Positions 8,860-17,991 are shown, counted from the first letter of the stretch. The stretch: 64,000 nt of DNA from Rhodospirillales bacterium (GCA_020638395.1 JACKIP010000002.1:62001-126000); one strand, 5' to 3'. A program made the numbers and translations. Notes: generated by a model not told the origin, from the letters alone.

Positions 8860-9495
8860 ATGACAGATAACAGCCCTACAGATCATGTTAAATATGTTGC
8901 GTCATCCCAGGCACATCTGGATGTCGGGCAGGACGTCGGTCTGACCAATAAAGACCCGACCCTCACAAAACTGCTGATCGGATCCGGCTGGGATATCCGG
9001 ACGATGGAAGGCGATCCGCCAGATCTCGATCTGTCCTGCTTCATTCTCGACAAGAACGAACAAACCCGTAAAGATCAGGATTTCGTCTTTTATAATAACC
9101 TGTCTTCGGAAGAAGGCGAGGTGGTTCATAAGGGCGATAGCCGCACCGGGGCCGGAGACGGGGACGATGAACAGATACACGTTGATCTCAACAGCCTGCC
9201 CTATGAGGTTGCCGAGCTTGTTCTTATCCTGTCAATTCATGACGGCGAAATCAAGGAACAGGACTTTACCATGGTTACCAACCTGTTTGTCCGGCTGGTC
9301 AATCTGGACTCCGGATTTGAGTTATTTCGTTTGAAGCTGTCGGATGAGTTTCTATCCAGCGCTCCCGGCGTCGCCCTCAGGATCGGACGCATTTTCCGGG
9401 ATGGCCCGAAATGGCGCTTTCACAGCAATACAGAGTTTATTGAAAAAGGCGGTCTGCGTACTGCCGCGACAAAATACGGTATTATCGTCCTGTAA
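8860..9495 (+). CDS. TerD family stress protein
   Basis: A 211-residue cytoplasmic protein of the TerD/TerZ family, linked to tellurite and general stress resistance; characterised members bind Ca2+. The core is visible: DLDLSCFILDKNEQ, VHKGDSRTGAGDGDDEQIHV and LILSIHDGEIKEQDF. The start at 8860 follows GGAGGTCAAA, a strong ribosome site; longer in-frame extensions run into the antiporter gene. Probably cotranscribed with that gene. A more diverged paralogue lies at 11.9-12.6 kb on the other strand. Confidence 0.9.
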   Translation: MTDNSPTDHVKYVASSQAHLDVGQDVGLTNKDPTLTKLLIGSGWDIRTMEGDPPDLDLSCFILDKNEQTRKDQDFVFYNNLSSEEGEVVHKGDSRTGAGDGDDEQIHVDLNSLPYEVAELVLILSIHDGEIKEQDFTMVTNLFVRLVNLDSGFELFRLKLSDEFLSSAPGVALRIGRIFRDGPKWRFHSNTEFIEKGGLRTAATKYGIIVL

Positions 9496-9509
9496 CCGCA
9501 AAGATTATC

Positions 9510-10010
9510 ATGCTTTTTCCTCAGTTGCTCACGGTCGTTATTTTATGTGCTGCGATGGTGTTGCTGGCGGTTCTGACCATCATTGACTTTCGGGTGCGCC
9601 TCCTGCCGAATAAATACGTCTTTCCCTTTGCCGGTCTGGGAGTAATGTTCCATCTGGTTCAGGACTGGTCACTGCTGTCCCCGGAAGAAATGATTGGCGG
9701 CGGCATGCTGGGATATGGGTTGCTGTGGAGCATCCGCGCTCTGGGGAGCTGGTATTATAAGCAGGAAGCCATGGGGCTGGGTGATGTCAAGCTGATGGGG
9801 GCTGCGGGATTATGGCTGGGGGTGGAAAATCTGATGCTGGCTTTGTCTGTGGGTGCGTTTCTCAGTATTCTTCACGGGCTGATTTATGCGCTCCTCTATA
9901 AGAAATCGCTACATAAACTGGAAATACCGGCCGGGCCGGGCCTGATCGGCGGCATTGTGTTGATGATGGGGTGGGTTCTTTGGACACACCAGAACACGAT
10001 TTTTACTTAA
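9510..10010 (+). CDS. Small A24-family prepilin peptidase (CpaA-like)
   Basis: Aspartic membrane protease of the type IV leader peptidase family, 166 residues with about five membrane helices. The two catalytic aspartates are visible: one in IDFRVRLLPN (about residue 27) and one in the GxGD motif MGLGDVKLMG (about residue 93). It lacks the N-terminal cysteine-rich methyltransferase domain of PilD, as CpaA/TadV-type enzymes do. No pilin or tad genes are in the window, so its substrates are elsewhere. It lies 14 bases after the TerD gene. Confidence 0.88.
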   Translation: MLFPQLLTVVILCAAMVLLAVLTIIDFRVRLLPNKYVFPFAGLGVMFHLVQDWSLLSPEEMIGGGMLGYGLLWSIRALGSWYYKQEAMGLGDVKLMGAAGLWLGVENLMLALSVGAFLSILHGLIYALLYKKSLHKLEIPAGPGLIGGIVLMMGWVLWTHQNTIFT

Positions 10011-10024
10011 AGCCGCTATAACGC

Positions 10025-10792
10025 TTAAAAATCCATATAGATATTATTGTTTTTGGGAGTCTCTTCCGGCTCCTGATAGAGAGAGCGCAGTTCGTTGAGA
10101 TTCTTTTTCTTTTCTTCCTCTGATACAAAGCTCCAGATTTTATAAACTCCTCTTTCATCCCAGATTTCAAAGGTAATGAAATTGAAAAGCAGGAGCCAAT
10201 AGTCTTTACCGTCTATGACAAAAGGTTTGTGCGCATCCGCACTGACCGGCGCCAGCTTGAGGACAAGCTGGATTGGTTGAAAATATTCAAATGTCTGCCC
10301 CCCGGAGGCTTTCACAATATTTTTATACTCCTCTTTGTCAATCAGAGGTGACAAGCGGTCTTCAAGATCCGGAATAATGATATTCAGCGGATATCCCGGA
10401 ATTTCCCGAATGAGATACTGGTATTCTCCTTTGAATTGAATTTCAAGTAATTCTCTGGTTTCAAAAGCGCTGGCTTTCATAATCGCCGGGAAAACCATCG
10501 TGATGGGAGATGCCTCTTCCGGATTAAATTCCGTGAATTCCCTGATAAATTTTTGTTTCAGGTGATTGGTATAGTTTAATTGCTGTTCCGCATCTAATCC
10601 TTGGGGCATCGCTTTCTTATAAATCCGGACCCATAGATCAAAATCGGGCGCTGTATTGCTTAACTTGTGGAAGATATAGCCCAGAACATGCGACGGGGTC
10701 GGCTTCAACGTAGTCTCCTGTTGCGCGACGGACGGGCGCGGCATCAGGCATAATGACACCAGCAAAACGATAACATATAAGACGGACCTCAT
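10025..10792 (-). CDS. Exported protein of unknown function
   Basis: A 255-residue protein I do not recognise. It starts with a typical signal peptide (hydrophobic VLYVIVLLVSLCL, then a cleavage site near VAQ at residues 22-24). The mature part is mixed alpha/beta with many aromatic residues and an acidic, lysine-rich C-terminus (EEEKKKNLNEL). No cysteine pairs or lipobox. It lies convergent with the prepilin peptidase gene (14 bases apart) and 42 bases downstream of ctaB on the same strand, so it may belong to that transcript. Confidence 0.75.
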   Translation of the reverse strand: MRSVLYVIVLLVSLCLMPRPSVAQQETTLKPTPSHVLGYIFHKLSNTAPDFDLWVRIYKKAMPQGLDAEQQLNYTNHLKQKFIREFTEFNPEEASPITMVFPAIMKASAFETRELLEIQFKGEYQYLIREIPGYPLNIIIPDLEDRLSPLIDKEEYKNIVKASGGQTFEYFQPIQLVLKLAPVSADAHKPFVIDGKDYWLLLFNFITFEIWDERGVYKIWSFVSEEEKKKNLNELRSLYQEPEETPKNNNIYMDF

Positions 10793-10834
10793 GCCCCTAT
10801 TATGGACGGATTATGGCGCTAAATCAATCTTTCC

Positions 10835-11746
10835 TTACGCCGCGCAGCAAAAGATCCCTAGAAAAATCGCAAACAGATAGAAAATAGAATAGGCAAACAT
10901 CTGCCGGGCGCGGGAGAGATCAGAACTGCGCAGAGTCCGGATCGCAGCAATCACGAACATTCCGCCCAATCCCAGTGCCAAAGCTCCATAAAGAGGCGTG
11001 GTCAGTCCTGTGATCACCGGCAGGAACGACACCGGCAGGAGCAAAAGGGTATAGCCGAGCATTTGCCGCTTGGTGGATTGATCTCCCCTGATGACGTTCA
11101 TCATCGGAATACCGGCCTTCTGATAGTCTTTCCCGGCAAACAGGGACAAAGCCCAGAAGTGGGGAGGAGTCCAGAAAAAAATAATCAGGAACAAAATCAG
11201 CGAGTCCAGAGAAATATGCCCAGTTACGGCCGCCCATCCAATCATCGGAGGGAACGCCCCTGCTGCACCGCCAATGACAATGTTCTGCGGCGTCCGGCGT
11301 TTGAGCCACATGGTGTAAACGACGCTGTAAAATATATTGGCAAAGGCCAGAATACCCGCCGCAACCCAATTGACGGACAGCCCCATCATCATCACCGAAA
11401 AGACAGAGAGAATCACGGCAAAGGCCAACGCTTCCTGCGGCGGAATTCGTCCCAGCGGAATCGGACGGTTGCGGGTGCGGGTCATCACTGCATCAATATC
11501 GCGGTCATACCACATATTAATGGCTCCAGCGGCCCCGGCCCCCAGCGCCAGGCATAACAGGGCGGTAAATAACAAAACCGGATGCGTATCCGCAGCCCCC
11601 GGCGCCACCGACATCCCGACAAACCCGGTAAAGACTACCAGACTCATCACCCTTGGCTTGAGAAGCTGAATATACTCCCGGCACCCGGTTTCAGATAAAA
11701 GAGAGGGGGACGACTCGGTTTGGGAATTCAGGACAATTTCAGTCAT
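10835..11746 (-). CDS. ctaB: Protoheme IX farnesyltransferase (heme O synthase)
   Basis: Adds a farnesyl group to heme B, the first step to heme O and heme A for the terminal oxidase. The 303-residue protein has about nine membrane helices and the UbiA-type aspartate-rich motif NMWYDRDIDAVMTRTRNRP (about residues 77-95). A second conserved region follows the YSVVYTMWLKRRTPQNIVIG stretch, and FFWTPPHFWALSL is diagnostic for this branch. It supports the aa3 oxidase whose subunit III gene is at 6.6-7.5 kb. Confidence 0.96.
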   Translation of the reverse strand: MTEIVLNSQTESSPSLLSETGCREYIQLLKPRVMSLVVFTGFVGMSVAPGAADTHPVLLFTALLCLALGAGAAGAINMWYDRDIDAVMTRTRNRPIPLGRIPPQEALAFAVILSVFSVMMMGLSVNWVAAGILAFANIFYSVVYTMWLKRRTPQNIVIGGAAGAFPPMIGWAAVTGHISLDSLILFLIIFFWTPPHFWALSLFAGKDYQKAGIPMMNVIRGDQSTKRQMLGYTLLLLPVSFLPVITGLTTPLYGALALGLGGMFVIAAIRTLRSSDLSRARQMFAYSIFYLFAIFLGIFCCAA

Positions 11747-11865
11747 ATTTAATGTCTAGCATGAAAGCGCATTGAAACAAAGAGGTTGCGGTTTGTTTCC
11801 TGTCAAATCCCGGAGTCGGTTCCGGAAACCTGTTGTCACTTCAAAATAGCTGCCAGGTAACTTAC

Positions 11866-12621
11866 TCAATCCTTGGCGCCGTCTTCCCATTCCAGACCAT
11901 ATCCAAAGGCACGGTCCATTTCCGCATGGCCACGGAAATATTCGGAATGGTTGGTCAGCTTCATGGCACCATCCAGATTTTCCAGCGTTCCAACCGCACA
12001 CATGACCAGATCACCCTGGGTCACATGGGGGGTCATTTTCAGGTCATTTTCTCCAGGAATATCAATCATGATTTCCGGCTTAACCCGCCGCCAGTTCGGA
12101 GTTCCCTGATAGATATAAATGTAAAACAGGATGCGCTTGATTTCGTTCCATTTCGCGCCGTTAATAATCATCTGCTCATCCACATCTTTTGGATCTCCGG
12201 TGCGTTCATCTCCCTGATGAGCAATATAAGGCGGCGTAGAGAATGACCCGTACATATCACCAAAGGCCTGCAAACAGCCGCGATCTCCATTTTGCAACTC
12301 ATACAGGCACCCCAGATCCAGATCGACCGGCTCTTCCTCTATGACTTTCTTGTTGCCTTTAAACAGTTTTTCAAAAAAACCGGGGTCTTTTTCCACCTGA
12401 ATCCGATCCCAGGACAGATTGATCAGAATCTCCGGAAACCCGCCCTTCGGCGCGTCGACCACAACACTTTCGCCGCTGGAATCAACCAGCAGATCATCGG
12501 TGTGAACAGCAGCATCCTCCAGATCATGAAATCCGGCGGCGCCCAAAGACTCTCCGTGTTCGGAAAAATGCGCCCGCCCGCGGGTGGCTTCCTCCAGAGA
12601 CGATTTTGAACCGTTTGCCAT
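11866..12621 (-). CDS. TerD/TerA-family protein, extended form
   Basis: A 251-residue protein. The C-terminal two thirds match the TerD fold: VDLDLGCLYELQNGDRG, AHQGDERTGDPKDVDEQM and LFYIYIYQGTPNWRRVKP. The N-terminal 75 residues are polar and poorly conserved, ending in a KGGFPEILINLSW strand. The GDERTG-DEQM segment corresponds to GDSRTG-DEQI of the paralogue at 8.9 kb. It stands alone, with ctaB downstream on the same strand after about 120 bases, and is probably a cytoplasmic stress protein. The start follows GGGAGAATTACC. Confidence 0.85.
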   Translation of the reverse strand: MANGSKSSLEEATRGRAHFSEHGESLGAAGFHDLEDAAVHTDDLLVDSSGESVVVDAPKGGFPEILINLSWDRIQVEKDPGFFEKLFKGNKKVIEEEPVDLDLGCLYELQNGDRGCLQAFGDMYGSFSTPPYIAHQGDERTGDPKDVDEQMIINGAKWNEIKRILFYIYIYQGTPNWRRVKPEIMIDIPGENDLKMTPHVTQGDLVMCAVGTLENLDGAMKLTNHSEYFRGHAEMDRAFGYGLEWEDGAKD

Positions 12622-12732
12622 GGTAATTCTCCCTTTGCTATTGTCCGTCTACTATAGACATAGTTTTCAAATTTGAAAAGAGATGTGATGAAGTATGACA
12701 AATCGGGAGAGGGCCGGTTCAAGCCCCCTGCC

Positions 12733-13461
12733 CTAAATGGTTGCAGCATATAACGCAACCGCCGCCGCATTGGATACATTAATGCTGGGCATGGGCCCTT
12801 TCATTTCCAGCTTTGCCAGAAAATCGCAATGATGCGCAACATTCTGCCGCAGGCCGGGACCTTCCGCTCCCAGCACCAGCACCAGCTTTTCCGGCAGATC
12901 AAACTGACCAATCGTCCGGCTGCCGCGTTCATCCAACCCGATGACGGTCCATCCGGCGTCCTGTAACTGCTCGATCGTGCGAGACAGGTTGGTTTCCGAC
13001 AGAACCGGGACATGCTCCATTGCGCCGCAGGCGGTCTTGGCGAGAACTCCGTCCAGCGTCGGCGCGTGTTTCTTCTGCAAAATAAGACCCGCCGCGCCAA
13101 AGGCACAGGCAGAGCGCAAAATTGCGCCGACATTATGCGGGTCCGTGACCTGATCCAGCATAAGGATAACGCTGCGGTTTTGGGCTGAGGTGGCGACGAG
13201 GAGATCTCCCAGAAAGACCTCCGGCAAGGGGGCGGTGACCAGAGCCATCCCCTGATGCACAGCATGATCGGTCATTTTATCCAGATCTTTTTTGGAAACC
13301 AGAGTCGGGGATGGGCGTTTTTCGCCTTTCATGGCCTGGAAAGAGGAAAACTCGCGAACGGCCTGCTCGGTCACGAATATATGAGAGATTTCCCGCGCCG
13401 GATTAAGCCACGCCGCCCTGACGGCATGCGCTCCCCAAATATTTGCCGTTAATTTTGACAT
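12733..13461 (-). CDS. rlmB: TrmH/SpoU family RNA 2'-O-methyltransferase (RlmB-like)
   Basis: SPOUT methyltransferase that probably methylates a ribose of 23S rRNA (G2251 in the RlmB group). The N-terminal substrate-binding domain (IWGAHAVRAAWLNP) precedes the catalytic knot with its three motifs: DQVTDPHNVGAILRSACAFG, LVLGAEGPGL and PSINVSNAAAVALY. I start it at ATG 13461 (MSKLTANIWG). The frame remains open to 13626, but that extension is the antisense translation of tRNA-Tyr and is not real. Assignment to RlmB rather than another TrmH member is by overall similarity. Confidence 0.9.
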   Translation of the reverse strand: MSKLTANIWGAHAVRAAWLNPAREISHIFVTEQAVREFSSFQAMKGEKRPSPTLVSKKDLDKMTDHAVHQGMALVTAPLPEVFLGDLLVATSAQNRSVILMLDQVTDPHNVGAILRSACAFGAAGLILQKKHAPTLDGVLAKTACGAMEHVPVLSETNLSRTIEQLQDAGWTVIGLDERGSRTIGQFDLPEKLVLVLGAEGPGLRQNVAHHCDFLAKLEMKGPMPSINVSNAAAVALYAATI

Positions 13462-13540
13462 TTTTGTAAACTCTATTATTGACTTTATGTGCAAAATCCT
13501 TTTACTTCTCTTTTCTAGCTTAGGTCTACCATTTTTTTGT

Positions 13541-13625
13541 GGAGGGATGGCCGAGTGGTTAAAGGCAGCAGACTGTAAATCTGCCCGCGTAGCGTACGTA
13601 GGTTCGAATCCTACTCCCTCCACCA
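13541..13625 (+). tRNA. tRNA-Tyr (GTA)
   Basis: Acceptor stem GGAGGGA pairs with TCCCTCC, the discriminator is A and CCA is encoded (13623-13625). The anticodon loop is CTGTAAA with GTA at 13575-13577. A long variable arm (CCCGCGTAGCGTACG) and a GGTTCGAATCC T-arm fit a class II tRNA-Tyr. It is divergent from rlmB and borders the accessory block that starts at 13.9 kb. Confidence 0.98.
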
Positions 13626-13669
13626 TTTAGTCTTAGTATTTCACAAAAATATAGAAAATTGCCCCCTAC

Positions 13670-13690
13670 AGCCCGCATTCCGCGGGCTTT
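13670..13690 (+). terminator. Terminator-like hairpin after tRNA-Tyr
   Basis: Perfect stem AGCCCGC/GCGGGCT around ATTCC followed by a short T-rich stretch, 45 bases after the tRNA. The remainder of the gap to atpG (13691-13928) is AT-rich and shows no gene, repeat or att-like copy of the tRNA 3' end. Confidence 0.7.
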
Positions 13691-13928
13691 GTGTTATCTG
13701 GCTCTAAGTACGGACAGCAGAGAATGTGAAATATCTGCTTCAAATCTCCTTTTTTCTCTACGCGCAAATTCACTGTCCGCACGCACCCTTCACAAGTTCC
13801 CTGTTATTCCCTGCTTAACAGGGAAATTTTTCTGAATTTTGAATGCTGAAGATGAAACAAAGCCAGAGAATAATCACGAAAATTAAATTTTTATAGAACC
13901 GCGCAATAAGATCACGTAAGAAAAATCT

Positions 13929-14801
13929 TTATCCATGAGCGCCGTCATAGTTGGCGATCACATCAAACAGCTCTTCATCGATGGAGTTTTGACGCAAGGT
14001 GCGGGAGGTTTGTTTGAGATCGCCGAGGAGCGTGTCGATGTTTTTCTCCGCGCGTTGCATGGCGGCAAGGCGGCTGGCGTTTTCACTGGCAAGAGATTCC
14101 GCGCAGGCGCGATAGAGCGAGATAAAAAGATACTCACGGATCAGGGCGCTTAAAAGCGGTTTTTCTCTGTCCTCCAGGGTTTCCGGCAAGGCGTTGCCGG
14201 GCCATGTTTGCTGCGCTAATCCGCTCTGCCATGCCGCATCCAAGGGCAGTAATTGCTGGCTGGCGGGCTCATACGTGCTGCCACCGTGCAGCCGATTATA
14301 AAATATCAGGATTTTCGTATGGCCCTCAGGGGCGGAAGCGCTGACGCATTCGCTCAAGATTTGCCCGATCAGGGGTGTAATCGAAGTGATCGAGGCCGGA
14401 ACATCAAAGGTTTTTTCCACGCCAAGTCCGGCATCATTCAGATGCCCGCAGACGCGCTGCCCCACAGCCCAGAGTGTTTTTTTGCCGGTCTCCGCTTGCA
14501 GAGATTTGTTCACCCTGTCGGCCAGTTGATCGTTAAATTTCCCGACAAGCCCTTGATCCGATCCAAAGACAATAGCCGTGACGTTTTGCGGATCCGGAGC
14601 TTTTGAAACAAGCGGTTTGTTGTGGCGAAAGCAGGCAATCAGGCCAAGCTCGACGGTGCGATAATAATCACCCAGCGCAAGGACGGCGTTTTCATACTGG
14701 CTGATGCTGGAGGCCGCCTGTGCCTTCATGGTACGCACGACGGATTCAAGTTGCTCCGCGCCTGAGATTTTATGACGCATCTGCTCCATCGTATTGGTCA
14801 T
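13929..14801 (-). CDS. atpG: N-type ATPase gamma subunit
   Basis: Central rotor stalk of F1. The 290-residue protein has the long N-terminal coiled-coil helix (MEQMRHKISGAEQLESVVRT), the mid-domain VFGSDQGLVGKFN, and a C-terminal helix ASRLAAMQRAEKNIDTLL that re-enters the alpha3beta3 barrel. It diverges from ordinary gamma subunits in the way N-ATPase (alternate F1Fo) gammas do. Its ATG overlaps the atpA stop by four bases. Last gene of the operon. Intact frame. Confidence 0.9.
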   Translation of the reverse strand: MTNTMEQMRHKISGAEQLESVVRTMKAQAASSISQYENAVLALGDYYRTVELGLIACFRHNKPLVSKAPDPQNVTAIVFGSDQGLVGKFNDQLADRVNKSLQAETGKKTLWAVGQRVCGHLNDAGLGVEKTFDVPASITSITPLIGQILSECVSASAPEGHTKILIFYNRLHGGSTYEPASQQLLPLDAAWQSGLAQQTWPGNALPETLEDREKPLLSALIREYLFISLYRACAESLASENASRLAAMQRAEKNIDTLLGDLKQTSRTLRQNSIDEELFDVIANYDGAHG

Positions 14802-16321
14802 GCGGTTTGCTCCGGGAGGAAAGGTTTAAGGGCGGCGCGCGCAGTATCCAGAATGGTTTTGCGTGTCTCATCGCTGAGCTTTTCGTCGGAGGATAATGCC
14901 GCCTTCAGATCTGTGGGAAGGTCGGACGTTGCCACGCAAATTGCTGCTCTGGCCTCTAGAACTTTTTCCTCCGCCACCGCATCCAGCAGGCCTTCGGAGA
15001 GTGCGAGTAGTAATGCAATTTGTTCAGTCAGCGAAAGCGGCTCCGACTCCCCTTGCACCAGACAGCTGCGGATACGCTTGCCGTGGACAAGAATTTTGCT
15101 GGTATGTTCATCGAGGCGCGTGCCGAAGCGCGCAAAAGTTTCCAGCTCCAGAAATTGCGCATAGGCGAGTTTGAGATCGCCCGTGACGGCGCGGTACGAT
15201 TCGAATTGCGCCTTGCTCCCCACACGCGAAACGGATTTACCGACATCAATGGCGGGCAGAATGCCGAGCTCGAACAAAGTCGGGGAGAGGTATATTTGTC
15301 CATCCGTGATGGAAATCAAATTGGTGGGGATATAGGCGGAAATGTCCTGCGCCTCGGTTTCGATGATCGGCAGTGCGGTTAGCGATCCGCCGCCGTTTTC
15401 CTTTGATAAATGCGTGGCACGTTCCAGAAGGCGGGAATGGATGTAAAAAATATCACCCGGAAAGGCTTCCCGTCCCGGCGGGCGGCGCAGCAGCAGGGAA
15501 ATTTCCCGGTACGCCCGCGCATGGTGGGTGAGATCGTCATAGACGATCAGCACATCGCGGCCCTGCTCCATGAAGTATTCGGCAATGCTGGTCGCGGCAT
15601 AGGGGGCGATATAGGTCAGGCCCGGCGGATCGTTGCCCTCACTGACCACGACGGTGCTATAGTCCATCGCGCCATGTTCGCGCAGGCGCGCAATGACCTT
15701 GGCGACGGACGAAGCGCGCTGGCCGATAGCGCAGTAAACGCACAGAACATCCCGGCCCTTCTGATTTAAAATCGTATCAATCGCAATCGCGGTCTTGCCG
15801 GTTTGCCGATCACCGAGAATAAGCTCGCGCTGGCCACGGCCAATGGGGATCAGCGCATCTACAGCCATAATGCCGGTTTGCAGCGGGGTGGCAACGGCGG
15901 CGCGGTTCATGATGGCGGGGGCGGGCCGTTCAATCGGCAGGCGCTTGGAGGATTTCGCAGGGTCTTTGCCATCCAGCGGCATGCCGAGCGGGTTTATGAT
16001 ACGCCCGATCAGGGCGTCCCCCACCGGCACATCGACAACGCGGCCCGTGCGCGAAACTTCATCGCCCGCGTGTAAATGCCAGTAATTCCCTAAAAGTACG
16101 ACGCCGATCTCGTCCTCATCGACATTAAAGGCGATGCCGTAAACATCGCCCGGAAGGCGCAGCAATTCCTCTGAACCCACGCCCGGAAGGCCGGTGACCG
16201 TGGCAATCCCTGTCGAGATATTCATCACCGTGCCAATTTCACGCGGCGTTAAATCTGGCGCCGATTTATCAAGCGCATGCGCGATATCCGCAAAGCCTTT
16301 ATCCAGCTTTTTATGCAGCAC
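14798..16321 (-). CDS. atpA: N-type ATPase alpha subunit
   Basis: Non-catalytic nucleotide-binding subunit of F1, 507 residues. It shows the beta-barrel start (IGTVMNISTGIATVTGL), Walker A GDRQTGKTAIAIDT, the YDDLTHHARAYREISLLL stretch with GREAFPGDIFYIHSRLLER, and SRVGSKAQ. The frame is intact. It overlaps atpF by 11 bases and atpG by four, so translation of the whole operon is probably coupled. The gene order around it (beta, epsilon, Q, R, a, c, b, alpha, gamma) is the specific signature of N-ATPases, which occur as a second, laterally spread ATPase beside the housekeeping one. Confidence 0.94.
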   Translation of the reverse strand: MLHKKLDKGFADIAHALDKSAPDLTPREIGTVMNISTGIATVTGLPGVGSEELLRLPGDVYGIAFNVDEDEIGVVLLGNYWHLHAGDEVSRTGRVVDVPVGDALIGRIINPLGMPLDGKDPAKSSKRLPIERPAPAIMNRAAVATPLQTGIMAVDALIPIGRGQRELILGDRQTGKTAIAIDTILNQKGRDVLCVYCAIGQRASSVAKVIARLREHGAMDYSTVVVSEGNDPPGLTYIAPYAATSIAEYFMEQGRDVLIVYDDLTHHARAYREISLLLRRPPGREAFPGDIFYIHSRLLERATHLSKENGGGSLTALPIIETEAQDISAYIPTNLISITDGQIYLSPTLFELGILPAIDVGKSVSRVGSKAQFESYRAVTGDLKLAYAQFLELETFARFGTRLDEHTSKILVHGKRIRSCLVQGESEPLSLTEQIALLLALSEGLLDAVAEEKVLEARAAICVATSDLPTDLKAALSSDEKLSDETRKTILDTARAALKPFLPEQTA

Positions 16322-17022
16322 GGGAGGCCTCCTGCTCTAGCGTCTCCAGATAATCGGAAATACTCCAGGCAAGTTTGTGCCCGTTTGCTGAGAGTTCAAT
16401 CCCGCTCACCAGTTCCGGCACCACTTTGAATTTAATGGACTCTGACTTGATTTCAGCCTTGAGAGATTTTTGCTGGGCCGGCGACAAGGCGAAAGCGCTT
16501 GTAATGATTGCGTTTCCCGAAGAAAGCGCATCTTTATCCTTAGCCTTTAAAGCTTGCAGGCGCGTGAGAAAAACCGCGACCATACGCTCTTCCAATTCGA
16601 TATTGGCAAGATCGCCCAGAACTTTTGAGGCGAGAGCAAAAACCTGTGCTTTCGTTTGTTTGAGAATATCGGCGCTCAAATCATCAAGCCTCGTTTTGCA
16701 GGGCGTCTTTCTTTTGGGAACGCAAGGCCTCAGCCTCAGCTTCTGTATTCTTCATAAGTTTGGTGCGAAGTTTCGGCCTCAGCTTTGGCCTCACTCATCA
16801 GCTTCGTTTTTTCTTTCAAAGCTGTCATTCTTTTTCTCAAACTCTCTGTTCCTTTTAGCGTCGGCTTCTTTTTTCGCCGCATCGGCAAGCTGATCCGCGA
16901 TGTGTTTTTCCCGCGCCGCAATGGCGTTTAAAATCGGCTTGTAGCAAAAAGCGCTTGAGTAGCCACATCAAGACGAGGAAGTTAAGCGCCTGTGCGAGGA
17001 CGGTGAACCAGTCGATGTTCAT
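16311..17022 (-). pseudogene. atpF: N-type ATPase b subunit (b/delta fused), frame broken
   Basis: Peripheral stalk subunit. With frame changes the protein reads as a membrane anchor (MNIDWFTVLAQALNFLVLMW), then YKPILNAIAAREKHIADQL and a charged coiled coil. It ends in a delta-like domain intact from about 16679 (starting SADILKQTKAQVFALASKV). About 237 residues, the usual size for the alternate b subunit. An extra C near the helix end, further shifts in the KEKTK/SEAKAEAE coil, and an extra T before DDLSADIL split it into at least four frames. A TTG at 16677-16679 could start the last fragment alone, but that would lack the anchor. Either sequence error or recent decay. Confidence 0.8.
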
Positions 17023-17025
17023 GGT

Positions 17026-17311
17026 TTATTGTCCCGTAGCTGAAGCAATGGATACGTGGTTCCAGAACGGATTGGCAAAGATCAGGATCATTGAGACCAC
17101 GAAACAATAAATCGCCGTAGATTCAATCATTGCCAGCCCTACAAACAAGGTTCCGTGTGATGGTGCTGGCGGCGTCGGGTTGTTGAGCCAGTGATTTGAG
17201 CGCTGTTGCCACGGAATACCCTTCTCCCAAAGCCGGGCCTATTGCTCCGAACCCTGTTGTTAGTCCTGCTGTGACGATGGATGCCACCGCGATCAATGTC
17301 ATGTTATCCAT
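17026..17311 (-). pseudogene. atpE: N-type ATPase c subunit, one frameshift
   Basis: Rotor-ring proteolipid. Helix 1 ends in GAIGPALGEGYS, the loop is LAQQPDAAS, and helix 2, read after removing one extra A following ITR, gives TLFVGLAMIESTAIYCF and FANPFWNHVS. The length is 286 bases, one more than 95 codons. Ion-site residues after correction are E30 in helix 1, and E63, S64, T65 and Y68 in helix 2. E30 stands at the position of the helix-1 glutamine of Na+ rings. So two carboxylates face each other, and whether H+ or Na+ is carried cannot be decided here. It follows atpB with a 13-base overlap. Confidence 0.82.
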
Positions 17312-17987
17312 GTTGATACTCCTATTGTTGATTGTGGGCTTTGTGGGGAACGAATAGCCGCCGCGATATACACGGTGGCGGAATGCTGAAAAATATAAGC
17401 CTGCACCATGCCGGTCAGAAGGCCGAGCACCGTCATGACAATCGGAAATAAAAACGGTGTGATGGAAAGCAGAATGCCAATAATCATGCCGCTGCTCATC
17501 ATATTGCCGAACAGGCGGATGGCCATCGCCAGTGTGCAGAGAATTCACTGATGATGTTAAACGGCAGCATGATGATGGTTGGTTGGATGTAAGAATTCAG
17601 ATAACCACCGATCCCTTGCGAAGCAATGCCAAAAACGGTACAGCCACGAACACGCAGAGCGCCAGCGCCACGGTGGTAGAGAGTGAAGCTGTTGGCGGTG
17701 TATAGAACGGCAAAAGCGTGAAGAGGCTTGATGTTCCAATGAATAGGAAGAGCGGCCCAGAAAGCTGATATATTTTTCTGGATGTTCCAATCCGGCTTCC
17801 TTGATTTGTTTGTTTATATTGGTAACGATGATCTCTAAAAAGCTTTGCCAGCTTTGAAACTTTGGCCTCATGCGCCAAGCCGCGTGTAACGAGCATCGCA
17901 CCGATGGTCAGGATAGCCATTAACGCCAAGTGGTCACTATGGTCGAATTGAGCTTTACAAAGCCGGATTGCCAGAAAATGATTTCAT
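17299..17987 (-). pseudogene. atpB: N-type ATPase a subunit, several frameshifts
   Basis: Stator ion-channel subunit. Fragments in different frames line up as one protein: IIFWQSGFVKLNST, LMAILTIGAMLVTRG, the NPxNxx-type YISFLG...FLFIG segment, then PFNIISEFS, MAIRLFGNMMSSGMIIGILL and ATVYIAAAIRS. The arginine of AIRLFGNMMS (about 17518) is the essential stator arginine of all a subunits. At least five frame changes are needed over 689 bases. Membrane helices remain recognisable and well conserved, which argues for very recent breaks or sequence error. Confidence 0.8.
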
Positions 17988-17991
17988 CGGG

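Noticed and set aside
13462..13626. N-terminal extension of the rRNA methyltransferase gene (MVEGVGFEPTYATRADLQSA)
   Set aside because: This is the well-known antisense translation of a tRNA-Tyr gene; the real start is at 13461.
13541..13928. tRNA-Tyr as attachment site for the accessory block
   Set aside because: I found no second copy of the tRNA 3' end near 25.1-25.6 kb and no integrase, so there is only proximity.
16311..16679. Separate delta-subunit gene starting at TTG 16679
   Set aside because: N-ATPases have a b subunit with a delta-like C-terminal half, and the upstream frames supply the missing anchor; it is one broken gene.
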